DNA of 64,000 nucleotides from Chondrus crispus (Eukaryota > Rhodophyta > Florideophyceae > Gigartinales > Gigartinaceae). Numbering within the stretch: the stretch's first letter is position 1; every line of letters starts with the position of its first letter. Location: positions 19,322-83,321 of the forward strand of contig NW_005179117.1 of assembly GCF_000350225.1 (NCBI RefSeq), written 5' to 3'. The notes under the pieces were generated by a model. That model was not told the DNA's origin. It did no database searches and saw nothing but the letters and a program-made list of their open reading frames with translations. The position numbers were made by a program, and so were the translations under genes. This document shows, one piece after another, positions 8,449 to 17,715 of the stretch.

Positions 8449-9660
8449 ATGTCGCCCCCAGCAGTCCCAGACCTACCGAAAACGACTGTGCAGGCCCTCC
8501 GTCACTTCAATGTTGTGGAGGAAAATGCTACGACCCTCCTACAACTGTTTTGCTTCACGGGAGCGACTGCCCCGATATCAGCTGTTCGAAAAGCTTTCCG
8601 CCGTCTCGCTGCCTTGGTTCACCCGGACGTCTGCCGCGACGATCCCCGGGGGGCGACTCGAAGCATGCGTACATTGAGTAGGGCAATGGAAATGGTAGAA
8701 AACCTCGTTGCCGTTGCTGTTAACGTGAAAGACATCTATCACGACAGAGATTTCGTCTTGCGGGGTCATCTTAAGTTTTCGCTCTCTGAAACAATCTGGG
8801 AACAGGAGCTGCGGGTCTTCGAGAGACGTGCCGAAGAGATCCGTAAGCGCCAAGAAGCTCCAACTACAGCGCGCAATCTGACGCCAAACTCCACAAACGA
8901 GCATGCTCGCGCAGCTGCTCAACAGCAGAGGGAGAAGGAGGAGCGGCAAGAGGCTACCGCTCGGAGGGTGCGTGATGCACGCGCGCGTGAAGAAAGGGCG
9001 CGTACAGCTCCCGAGATGGCAGAGCGCGACGACGGGGAGCGTCAAAGGGCAGATCACGAGCGCGAGGAGATCCGTCGCGAAGGGAGTGAGAGCAAATGGC
9101 AGGAAAGCGCAGAGAAAGGGCGTACTGAACATGCGCGTGGGAAGCGTGAGGGATCGGAGCAGGAACGGACAAGCCGGGGAGAAGGGGGGGAAGGAAGCGG
9201 TGAGGTTTCAAGCGATGGTATTTCGCCTGTTGTAAAGCCAGGCCGTGGGGGCGTGGATGGTGATGCTGCTCCTCAGTCTTGCGAGAAAGACTCTCCGGAG
9301 CCTCCTCAAACGTATGAGGAGACTGGGGGAGGTTGCGGTGATTGGTGGTCTACTGCGTACGAAGATGAAGACGAGGATGGCCCTGAGAGTGAGAGTGGAA
9401 GCGAAGAAAGGGATAAAGATGCGTACTATTCCCCCGCAAATTACGTCATTGGAGATGCTGACGATGCCGTTATTGCCAGGCTCGCAGGACTGAGTGAGGA
9501 CATGGACGACGCAGCCCAGTCGAGTGGTGACACGGATTTCATGCGAGGAGAGAGTGGTGACACTTCCGCAAGTGGACGCGCGGGGGGTGAGTCGAAGCCG
9601 CGACGCCAAGAAATACCGTGCGCGGGAAAAAATCTGCAGGTAGCAAAGACTCTGCTCTAG
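8449..9660 (+). CDS. J-domain (DnaJ-like) protein encoded in the MULE, likely first exon of the transposase
   Basis: ATG start, 403 residues as an uninterrupted ORF. Residues 17-88 look like a J domain: helix I around ALRHFNVV, helix II VRKAFRRLAALV, the diagnostic HPD at 58-60, then a helix ending SRAMEMVENL. J domains stimulate Hsp70 ATPase activity. A long charged coiled coil (about 125-240, rich in Glu/Arg/Ala) and an acidic region (YEDEDEDGPESESGSEE) follow. Near the end, GTGAGT at 9587 is a good 5' splice site; splicing to the AG at 9639 or 9660 leads in frame into the transposase, so the last 24 residues may be intron readthrough. If unspliced, it is a separate protein overlapping the transposase frame. 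Confidence 0.7.
   Translation: MSPPAVPDLPKTTVQALRHFNVVEENATTLLQLFCFTGATAPISAVRKAFRRLAALVHPDVCRDDPRGATRSMRTLSRAMEMVENLVAVAVNVKDIYHDRDFVLRGHLKFSLSETIWEQELRVFERRAEEIRKRQEAPTTARNLTPNSTNEHARAAAQQQREKEERQEATARRVRDARAREERARTAPEMAERDDGERQRADHEREEIRREGSESKWQESAEKGRTEHARGKREGSEQERTSRGEGGEGSGEVSSDGISPVVKPGRGGVDGDAAPQSCEKDSPEPPQTYEETGGGCGDWWSTAYEDEDEDGPESESGSEERDKDAYYSPANYVIGDADDAVIARLAGLSEDMDDAAQSSGDTDFMRGESGDTSASGRAGGESKPRRQEIPCAGKNLQVAKTLL
9587..9660 (+). other. Predicted intron joining the J-domain exon to the transposase
   Basis: The donor is G|GTGAGT at 9587. Two acceptors, CTGCAG ending at 9639 (53 nt) and CTCTAG ending at 9660 (74 nt), both restore the transposase frame because they differ by 21 nt. 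The transposase frame has no ATG between its upstream stop at 9588-9590 and its conserved start region, which supports splicing. Confidence 0.5.
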
Positions 9661-11762
9661 ACCGAAAGCGTTCTGAACAGAAGCGTGCCTCTAAATACCG
9701 CACGATGCAACGTGCGAAGCTTGCTCTCAAGGCCGAGCAAGTGGGAGCGCGTACATGCAAGCCGCGCCGATGTGTCGGGATTATCCCGGAGGTTGGCATG
9801 CAACTGGAGTTTCGCTGGCAATGTGAGCAATTGATTCGAGCATACACGGCTTATGTAGGGGTTCAGATGGGGGTAAACATCTCCCAAACGTTGGAAAGAG
9901 TGAGAATGAAATGCCGCAACACGACATGCCATGCTTCAATTGTGTTCCATTGGCAGCCTCGCTCAGGTCTTTGGAAACTAAACAGGTTTACGGAGCACTC
10001 CAACGAATGCAGCGGGCAACATGTGAGCGGGGAAGAGGAAAAGCAAGGGAAGCGAGGGCACTGCATGCCGGCATATACTCCCTTGCAGGTTGCTCGTGCC
10101 ATTCAGAGCGAGGCTACAAGCAATCCAAACATCTCGGCGAAAACTATCGCTGCGCTGGTAAGGGCAAAGCAAATTTACAAGCGCCAACCGCCGGATAGCC
10201 ACTATCGCTCCGTACGCGTCGAGCTGTTGCGACATATGGACGCATCTCGGGCTGTTGATATGGCAAGCATGGAGGGGTATGCTGAATTGCTGCGCAACTG
10301 TGGGCACACCGTTCGTATCTTCATTATCGACGGTTCGGAGATGAAGCAGCAGAGAATCCGGTCTGCCAAGCACATCTTCCAACAGTGCAAGAAGGCGAAA
10401 AACATCCCAGAGGACGCCGAATTCAACGAAGAGGTGATTGACATGTCGGATATTGCAGAAGACGGTCGCTACTACGGTGGACTCTTATTCGTGCCGAGCG
10501 TTGCTGCTCGTTATTGTGCTCTTGGGCGTAGGACGGCAGCAGCAGATGCGGCTCACTGTGACGGGGTGGGACCGCAATCGTACGGGACTACATTCGAGTT
10601 TGTAACGTACGACACGAACATGCACCTCCTGCCACTGGTGTTTGCCCACTTCGTCGGAGCTGAGAGTTACGAGTACTGGAGAACCGTCTTTGAGGCATGC
10701 AAGGAGATACCCGGGTTCGACGTCGCAGAAACGCACCACCATCGTTGACCAAGAGAAGAGCATCGACAAGGCGTATAAAGAAGTTTTCAATGAGGCGAAG
10801 ATGTTCTTGGACCCCCTACACGTACGCGAAAACATGGGAGTTAAGCTTGGGGCTACGAAGGCAATTGGGTTGTCTCTATACGAGCGGGCGCTGCATGCAC
10901 CATCCAGACGGGCAGTGGATGCCATCGTGGTTGAGTACACAGAGGCGCAGAAGCAATATCTGGGCAAATTCGAACCGTCCGAGCTTTACAAAGCTTACTC
11001 GCGATTGGAGGACACAATCGTCACCTCCCAAGGGGCGGAAAGTCAGATGAGCCCCTCTTTGCGAAACCACATTCGCTCCGTTGAACCACAAAAGATGATT
11101 AACAAAGTGGTTTTGACGCAACGGTCCGGATTCCTCAAACGCCAATCTGCTTCACAGTCATGTACAAGTCCAGTACCCCCGGCTATCGAGAAGAAGATTG
11201 CTACTTTGATTCAACGGTCCCGATTGTATCAGGAAACAGTTTCCTTCGTGGATGGAACTGCGCAAATGGAAGCAACTGTGACAAGCTGCACAGATGGAGC
11301 ACTACAGCGTCGGGTAAGTTTGTCGGATGTGCGGCAAAAGCCGCCGGTTTGCTGCGGGTATTCGTCTAATGGCGATGGTATTCCATGCTTCCATGGAGTT
11401 ACAGTGCTGTGCGAGAAGTATGGAACGGCTAACATTCACCGCTTTATTGCGGAAAGCATCTAGCCGCCAGATGGAGCGAGCTATATAAAGATGTATCGTT
11501 TACTCTACCATCCCAGTCAGAAGTTGATAGCGTAATATCACGCGCAAAGGTTTCAGTCATCGCTGGGACTAACCTCACTATTCCCAAAGCATTGCCACCG
11601 CCGCGAGGGCGTCCGGTTAAAAATTCTGGTGTTCGCAGGAAGGGGTGGTTTGAGAGAGGTCCTGCCGCAAAGAAGAAGCGCGGTTATACGTGCGGTCTTT
11701 GTCGAAAAAAGGGTCATATCTGTCCGCAGTGTCAACTGCGTCAACTGTTTGGGAATCCCTAG
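9618..11762 (+). pseudogene. MULE transposase, interrupted by two frame changes
   Basis: The first reading segment (to 10748) has a basic N-terminus, a WRKY/GCM1-like zinc finger (C99, C104, H127, C131, with GLWKLNRFTEHSNEC) and the start of the MULE catalytic domain (AAADAAHC... TYDTNMHLLPLVFAHFVG). The domain continues in the next frame from about 10730 (TIVDQEKSIDKAYKEVF, then LDPLHVRENM) and reaches a SWIM-like finger (CCGYSSNGDGIPCFHGV). From about 11450 the first frame resumes: AARWSELYKDV, the PPPRGRPVK motif and a terminal zinc knuckle CGLCRKKGHICPQC (11691-11732), stopping at 11760-11762. This is the full domain order of a MULE/FAR1-type transposase, but two small compensating indels break it. 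Confidence 0.82.
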
Positions 11763-11859
11763 TTGTGGGAGGATGGTTCCAAATGCGAAGCAGTTGGGAT
11801 AGTTTCTAATGCGTATTGTAGCTTGATTTGACGACGATTGTAAATGTGAGGGTTATAGA

Positions 11860-11965
11860 CCGTTTGAATATATCCCTCGGGATGATAACTGTCACCCCTA
11901 ATCTCACACATTCCGTTTGAATATATCCCTCGGGATGATGATTGTCACCCCTAATCTCATACATT
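11860..11965 (+). repeat. Tandem 53-bp repeat (two units) near the MULE right end
   Basis: Two adjacent copies begin CCGTTTGAATATATCCCTCG at 11860 and 11913, each holding one TGTCACCCCTAATCTCA block. They differ at only a few positions. They belong to the GTCACC-rich subterminal zone and could be transposase-binding repeats. Confidence 0.8.
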
Positions 11966-12184
11966 TTTCCAATGACGCCCCATAGATGCACTCTGTCACC
12001 CTCTAAGCGCTGTGGAGGGGTGCAAAGTCACCTTCAAGCCCTGAAAGTCACCGTAGACTCCAAGCGGCATGGAAGAAATCACCCCCTCAAAAATATCTTG
12101 CTCCATTTTCACCCATGGGGTGGTTAAATTCTGTGCGTGGTACCCTAGCAGCAGTACAGAAATTGGAAGTCACCTATATGGGAA

Positions 12185-12199
12185 TCTAATTCTGCAAGC
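12185..12199 (-). repeat. Right inverted-repeat arm of the MULE
   Basis: TCTAATTCTGCAAGC, the reverse complement of 8129-8143; a GTCACC motif lies just inside it, mirroring the left end. Confidence 0.6.
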
Positions 12200-12802
12200 G
12201 ATCGCCCTGGATCTACAGCTTTTAGCCATTTCGGAATAGTCGATATAACGGTCGGAGCGTTCGGCCTTAGTCATGAAGAGATGCATGTTACCGACAATAT
12301 TGCTTGCCCACAGGCTTGCTTCCACCTGCGATTTCCACACGAGATGGCCTCTTGGGCTAACTCCACTTCGTAGCAGCCTGGGCCGCGTAAAGTACGCTTT
12401 CGGTTGGCAACACAATTGAAAATTGACAGCATAAGCAGTCATGTTCCGATTCTTCCCTGGAGGCTTTCTTGCATGACCCTTATAAACCTGTGACGCGAAC
12501 CCTGCTCTCGCTGGAATGAACAAGTAATTATACCGCACAAAGCGCTCCAGTGCCTCGTAATCTTTAAGGCAAGTCTATTGCGTCGCATGCTGCACAAAAT
12601 GGCCCACTGCTATTCACGGAGAGGCCAAAAGAATTTTTTTCTGCCTACTAGTAGTGCTTCAAACCTCTTTCCATCTCGCAGACAAATCGTAAGAGTGAGA
12701 AACTCATTCCGGCTATCTTATGAGCTTAAAATTGGTTATCTTCCTCTGTTGCCACTACCCTGTTTCCTATTTTCGAGTCACACATCACACGCCTCCTCTT
12801 CA
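12200..12802. other. Intergenic region downstream of the MULE
   Basis: No supported gene; the open frames here start at non-ATG codons and resemble nothing known. The right part would be the 3' flank of the minus-strand zinc-finger gene. Confidence 0.4.
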
Positions 12803-14257
12803 TCAAAGCGTTGTGCCTTCTATCGTTCGTCCTCTTGTAAATAAAGCACTGTGCACGAGGAGGACATCTGTGAAAAGCAAACATGCATTCGCAAGAAAGA
12901 AAGCACAAGTCACCGTATTGCGCAGACGAAAAAAAAAAAAAAAAAAGTGAAGAAACTTCGTAGTTAGTGCTCCGTTGAAAAGGTTTTCTCTAGATGCAAT
13001 CTGATCTGAAAAAAGTGAAGCCGCCTGCGTTTTGAGAGACAATTGAACGTACGTTTTCCTACAATGCGTACAAATCCAGCCCGAACCCGGAACGGCACTG
13101 CTCTCCCAGTCGTAGCCAAAGTCATTGAAGCACCTTTCGCAAATGACTTTCCGACAAAGTCCATTGCGAAGACGGCCACAAGCCATCAACGGGAGGCGCT
13201 CAGCTCTTCTCAGGCATATGTGGCAAAACCGAGAAGGTTGATTTGTTCCGCTGCGACTCTCACTTCCTTTCGACGGGCTGTCGCTGAGACGCATACCTTC
13301 AAAATAAATCCCCGGAGGCCTTGAAGTCATGTGGCGACGAGAACTCGGCTTTCGAGGAGGCGACTTAGCTTCGATTGACACACCGGAGCAGCCGGTCTGT
13401 ATCAAGTCCAAAGCATGCACCTCGTTCGGATTTGAGTAGGTATGACTTCGACGGTATGCCTGAGGAGCTGCTGCTGGACTCGTTTCTCCGGGGTTTGAAG
13501 CACTGCAAGAAAAGAGGCCATCTATAATAAAGTCTTCATCAACAAAAGTTTCCTCGCACGTCAGAGAGTTGATGGGGTCCTCTGTCTGGTCTTCGAGAGA
13601 ATCCCCAGGCACTGATATTGACCCCATATGCTCCTCCGTCAGCAGCTCTGCGCATTGGGAGACCGTATAGCAGTCTGAGCTGGCCATACATTCCATAGTT
13701 CGGCTTTCCTCAGCGTTTCGTGTCCATGCTTCTTCGTTCCAAATGAGCAATGGCCATAGTTCGTTCTCCCTTAAACTCAGAGGCTGGCTCGTGTTGGTAC
13801 TAAAGTCGTTGCCGAGAAACTGTTTGTCTTCATGCCATAGGTCGTCTGCTGTGTTTCCATCATGCCTAGAATCAAAATCTATTTGACTCAGAAGATCTTT
13901 CTCGGTATTTTGAGGCTGGTGCACATGTTTTTGGGATGAGTCAATGCCCCATACCGCATACTTCTGAGGCAAGTGAAGCATCGGTGCGTTTGGAAACTCA
14001 AAAACGTATCGAACGTTCCTACGACCTGAGTGTACTTGAGATGCTTCATCTACTTTGCTGATGTTACTGCCAATTCCTGTTTTCGGGCGTGGAAATGGAA
14101 CTTCAAGACTGTCGCAAGGGCTTACTTTGCTCGGAGAGAAATCGATGTTTTCAAAAGTACTGTCCATTGAGGAGCCTGACCATCCACTTGTACGCTGCAA
14201 GTTGCAGAGTACATCGCCGCCACATTCAAGAGACTGAAGCGTTTCTGTTGTGGGCAT
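12803..14257 (-). CDS. Cysteine-rich zinc-finger protein (zf-4CXXC_R1/CDCA7-like finger), C-terminus uncertain
   Basis: 484 residues as drawn, ATG start. About 340 residues of acidic, Ser-rich, probably disordered sequence precede a compact eight-cysteine module: C345xxC348, C360, C368, C373xxC376 and C396xxC399, with FCHICLRR, CRKVICERCFNDFGYDW and WICTHC. Spacing and the final WxCxxC resemble the CDCA7/R1-type four-CXXC finger found in nuclear regulators; a PHD- or FYVE-like fold is the alternative. The last 80 residues run through an 18-nt A run (12929-12946; Phe codons on this strand) and look like untranslated sequence or intron, so the true end may lie just after the finger. No catalytic domain is visible. 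A nuclear regulatory role is inferred from the finger only. Confidence 0.62.
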   Translation of the reverse strand: MPTTETLQSLECGGDVLCNLQRTSGWSGSSMDSTFENIDFSPSKVSPCDSLEVPFPRPKTGIGSNISKVDEASQVHSGRRNVRYVFEFPNAPMLHLPQKYAVWGIDSSQKHVHQPQNTEKDLLSQIDFDSRHDGNTADDLWHEDKQFLGNDFSTNTSQPLSLRENELWPLLIWNEEAWTRNAEESRTMECMASSDCYTVSQCAELLTEEHMGSISVPGDSLEDQTEDPINSLTCEETFVDEDFIIDGLFSCSASNPGETSPAAAPQAYRRSHTYSNPNEVHALDLIQTGCSGVSIEAKSPPRKPSSRRHMTSRPPGIYFEGMRLSDSPSKGSESRSGTNQPSRFCHICLRRAERLPLMACGRLRNGLCRKVICERCFNDFGYDWESSAVPGSGWICTHCRKTYVQLSLKTQAASLFSDQIASRENLFNGALTTKFLHFFFFFFRLRNTVTCAFFLANACLLFTDVLLVHSALFTRGRTIEGTTL

Positions 14258-15165
14258 CTTCGTCGTGTCTGGCTGTTTTTATGGATAGCGTTACTTTCCC
14301 TAACAAGATGTCTCGATGCAGCTTCCTTGGCACGTCAAGCGGACACACTGAAGCTGCAACACGCTATATCTATCCTTTACCTCTTCGCCCCACTTTTTCT
14401 GTGAAACGCCTTTGAAAGGGCATAACGTCTATGGGAATTTCTGCCGCAGCCTGAGGTCCTGGAACACTTGCCCCTTGGCTTATTCTCCGGCTCAGTGAGC
14501 ATTAATCTTTCAAAGATTAACCTTCCTTTTTGCTATTGCAGTCTGTGCCTCAGCCCGTCGTAACATTGATGAAATATACTCTACAATACTCTCCGTATCT
14601 TGACATGCTTCTTTTGTCTTCAAAATAAAAGTATTTGTGGTTACTGAGGCGCAGGAAAAGGGAGGGAAATTTAAACTCTAAGATGTCCGCTCAAACTAAA
14701 CCACAAAAATGCGGGTCACACGGAACGTCGAGTGAGGTTCATGAGGACGCGAAGGTTCAACAGCCGCCCATTTCTCAAAGCTGCGCCCGTTGGTAAGAGA
14801 AGATACGAGATCAGTATTTGCATTCATTGTTTTTTATGCTAGTAGAAATCCATGTCGTGCACAATCCAGGTCAATTCGAGAATCAATGCTGCTCGATACC
14901 AGTGAGACTACGAGGGTTTGAGGAAGGGCCATTCGTATATGGTACCAACCGTAGATGTCCAAGCAATGAAAAACGATTCGAGGCATATTTCAAGTGGCCA
15001 ACTGCTTGATAGTGCGCAGTATTCGCCCCTGCGTCTATAAACACTTTCTGTGTGAACCCAATTTTGCTAAAAAGGACGCTTCAAACTATCTGCACAATGC
15101 ATCTGTCTAATGTGTCCAAATGTTGTGTGAAAGTTTCTATTACGCGTGATACAACAAGAGTTGTA
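14258..15165. other. Intergenic region between zinc-finger gene start and HPPD stop
   Basis: Holds the promoter of the minus-strand zinc-finger gene and the 3' flank of HPPD. No supported coding region or repeat seen. Confidence 0.4.
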
Positions 15166-16314
15166 CTACAGATTCCCGCGAAGTGCCTGCTCCCTTTCGA
15201 TTGCTTCAAACAAACTTTTGAAATTACCCGCGCCAAACCCTTCGTGCGACCTCCTTTGGATGATTTCTAGGAAGAAAGTAGGCCTATCTTGAGTTGGTTT
15301 TGTGAATATCTGCAGAAGGTATCCCGACTCATCAAAGTCAACTAAAATACCCATTGCTTTGAGCTTGTTCAAACCCTCTGTGACATTTGTAGAACTGTCG
15401 CTGAGCCTATTTTTCAGGTCTGTGTAATAGGTATCTGGCACTTGAATGAACGCAACCCCGCGTTGACGAAGGCGAGAGACCGATGTGACGATATCTGACG
15501 TGTTGAGTGCAATATGTTGAATGCCAGGACCCCCGTAGTAATCTACAAACTCCTGTATTTGAGACTTTCTGAGTCCATTGGCGGGCTCATTTATCGGCAT
15601 TTTGACGCGTTCAAAGTAATCTGCCACAACAACGCTTCTCAAAGAACTATACTTGGTGTGCAGCTGCTTGTCATCAACGCTCCAAAACCTATGGAAAGCA
15701 AATTTTTCCACATACCATTGAGCCACTCTGTCCATCTCGCCTTCTGGCTGATTGGCAACGCAGTGGTCAATAAACCTCAAGTTGACAGGCTCAACTAGGT
15801 CTAGCTGCGGATCGGGCTCTTCGATTTTAGCGTAACCTGGCAAAAAGTTGCCGTTGTAGTCCTTTCGCTCGACGAAAGTATGGCACGTACCCTCATACGG
15901 GGCTTCGACAGTCGCCAAGACGCACGTGCCCTGCTCTGTCACATGAGTCTGCGGCTTCGATACGGAAACAGCCCCTGCTGCGATGGCGCGTTCATACACG
16001 GCAGCGCAATCGTCTACGCGGAAAGCGACATCCTTGACGCCGTCGCCGTGCTTGAGTACGTGGTTTGCAATTTCATGACTGCCGGGTTCGATGGCAGATG
16101 AGAAGGCGAAGATGATGGCGTTCTGCTTGACAACCTGCGTCATGACGGATCGCGACCCAGTTTCCAGCCCACGGTAAACAAAAGGTTCGAAGCCGAAGCG
16201 TGAAATGTAATATGCGGCCGCCTGGAAAGCATTTCCGACCCAGAAATGGACATGGTCAAAGGCGAGGATTTCTCCGCGCTCAGGTTTTACGCCGCGGTCC
16301 GTATATGACGTCAT
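15166..16314 (-). CDS. HPPD: 4-Hydroxyphenylpyruvate dioxygenase
   Basis: Complete 382-residue Fe(II) dioxygenase that converts 4-hydroxyphenylpyruvate to homogentisate, the tyrosine-degradation step that also feeds tocopherol and plastoquinone synthesis in photosynthetic organisms. Two vicinal-oxygen-chelate halves are seen. The iron ligands are His184 (IDHCV), His267 (IQHIAL) and Glu350 (FFLEII). The family blocks YYGGPGIQHIAL, DFDESGYLLQIFTKP and GFGAGNFKSLFEAIE are intact, ending in the usual RGNL. No N-terminal extension suggests a plastid transit peptide (it starts MTSYTDRGVKPERGEILAFD), so the protein is probably cytosolic. Intron-free, ATG start. Confidence 0.97.
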   Translation of the reverse strand: MTSYTDRGVKPERGEILAFDHVHFWVGNAFQAAAYYISRFGFEPFVYRGLETGSRSVMTQVVKQNAIIFAFSSAIEPGSHEIANHVLKHGDGVKDVAFRVDDCAAVYERAIAAGAVSVSKPQTHVTEQGTCVLATVEAPYEGTCHTFVERKDYNGNFLPGYAKIEEPDPQLDLVEPVNLRFIDHCVANQPEGEMDRVAQWYVEKFAFHRFWSVDDKQLHTKYSSLRSVVVADYFERVKMPINEPANGLRKSQIQEFVDYYGGPGIQHIALNTSDIVTSVSRLRQRGVAFIQVPDTYYTDLKNRLSDSSTNVTEGLNKLKAMGILVDFDESGYLLQIFTKPTQDRPTFFLEIIQRRSHEGFGAGNFKSLFEAIEREQALRGNL

Positions 16315-17715
16315 AGTGCGTCGAGAGGAACTGCAGTGGACTTTTTGTGCTGCTTGCGACGACGTGCGCTGGAGTCTTGATTCACAGCACTCGACGACGG
16401 GCTTCTGCTAAAGTTGAGGTCGTCTAGTTCCACGACAAGGCCGGAATGCAACTAAGAAGTCTGGCACCGAGCGGTGACGCGACAAATTTGTAGATTTCAG
16501 AGCCGGACAAGCGTGCAATAATTTAACATTCCGTGAAGTGGAAGGAGGGGTATCATGTGCATACGATGAAATGGTAGAAAATTTTCATGCTGCACCTTTA
16601 GGCGTGAAGGAGGAAACGGCGCGATGGGCTTGTCGATTCTGACGTACTACGCCTTCAAAGCAAGCGGCTCAGCGTTACCCTTGGTACTGTATCTCAGAAG
16701 GATACGGATTGCTGGTTTTATTTCGGAGATTTCTGCTGGGCTAGCTAGTATGATACGATGCACGCAGTGTAGACCTTCCACGACTGTGGAACACTCTCAC
16801 TCCAACATGGCATGCAGCATATGCTTACAGAACCGGATATGGGACAGGCCAGAATTTTTTCTTTTTCTACTTTTCCGGGTGTCGCCCCAAAATCTACACT
16901 TTGACCCTAAATTAAAACGTAGGAGCCACTCATAGCACGCCAAATCACTTCTTTGGGCAAAGCAAAGCAAACCGCAGCAAAACGGGGCATGTTAAGACAC
17001 ACCCTCAGGGTGTGTCTTACCGTTTTGAGGGTGTGTCTTAACATGAGGGTGTGATCAGATGTTCATATTTTAAAGAGCAAATTAAACAACTTCACGTGAA
17101 AGCTTCCCGCCAACAAGCAAGTCCCCGTCTCGTGCCCGTGGAGACATGTCAAGGTCCGGCACGCCTCTTCCTCCCTCCAACCAAGCACGGAGGTGACGTG
17201 GGATCCAGGGTTTTGCGTAAACTGCATCTCCGCGCTAATGAGAAGCGAGTTGAGCTCATCGCATGAAGCGCAAACAGTAGCGTCAAGGCTCTGACATGCC
17301 TATGCTAGAAGGTATTTAATGGAAAACATTAGCATCGCCATTCAATTCAAAGTCTCCAGCTGCTCAGAAACTTCTTCCTTCCATTTTTTAACTTTTGATG
17401 AGCTGAGAAATCCGGCACGTTCTTTTGGCCAGAAGTGCACAAGGTCTTATTAGCTCCACGTACAGAAACTTGTTCCAGCTTTGTAATCTGCTTTAAAATC
17501 TTGTGTTCTTGATGAACATTGCAACCCCTAACGCCCATGCGATACTAAGTAAATACAATCTGTTTCATTCCATCATTGTACATGGTCAAGCTTTAAATGT
17601 GTGTGCCCTCTTCCCGAACGCAAAACGCCTACACATGAGCATTTAAGCAATTCGCATCACCGATTTGCACAACCCCTCATTCACCCGACGCGGATACTCG
17701 TTTGTCATGATCCTG
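16315..17715. other. Intergenic region between HPPD start and pirin-like gene stop
   Basis: HPPD promoter side plus the 3' flank of the pirin-like gene. Apart from the hairpin at 16989-17044, nothing is recognisable. Short open frames here have no family features. Confidence 0.4.
16989..17044. repeat. 56-nt hairpin with 19-bp perfect arms
   Basis: ATGTTAAGACACACCCTCA (16989-17007) and its exact complement (17026-17044) flank an 18-nt loop, which itself starts with a third copy of GGGTGTGTCTTA. A fourth partial copy, GAGGGTGTGA, follows at 17045. It could be a tiny foldback element, a structured RNA or a protein-binding site. Confidence 0.85.

Larger units (their letters stand above)
8129..12199 (+). 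mobile_element. Mutator-like element (MULE) with a J-domain ORF and a decayed transposase
   Basis: A 15-bp exact inverted repeat, GCTTGCAGAATTAGA, occurs at 8129-8143 and in reverse at 12185-12199. It encloses a J-domain ORF and a MULE transposase, so it probably belongs to the terminal repeats; the true outer ends may lie a little further out. Both subterminal regions are studded with GTCACCC or its complement (for example 8118-8160, 8280-8430, 11890-12110). I could not identify a 9-bp target duplication. The left end lies less than 100 bp from the end of the DIRS-like element, so one may have inserted close to or into the other. Confidence 0.72.

Noticed and set aside
10688-10730. A 43-nt GT-AG intron that would restore the transposase frame
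   Set aside because: It would delete the conserved spacing between the tryptophan and the second catalytic Asp region; a small indel is more likely.
12170-12538. A 122-codon minus ORF at the MULE right end
   Set aside because: It starts at GTG, overlaps the terminal repeat and resembles nothing.
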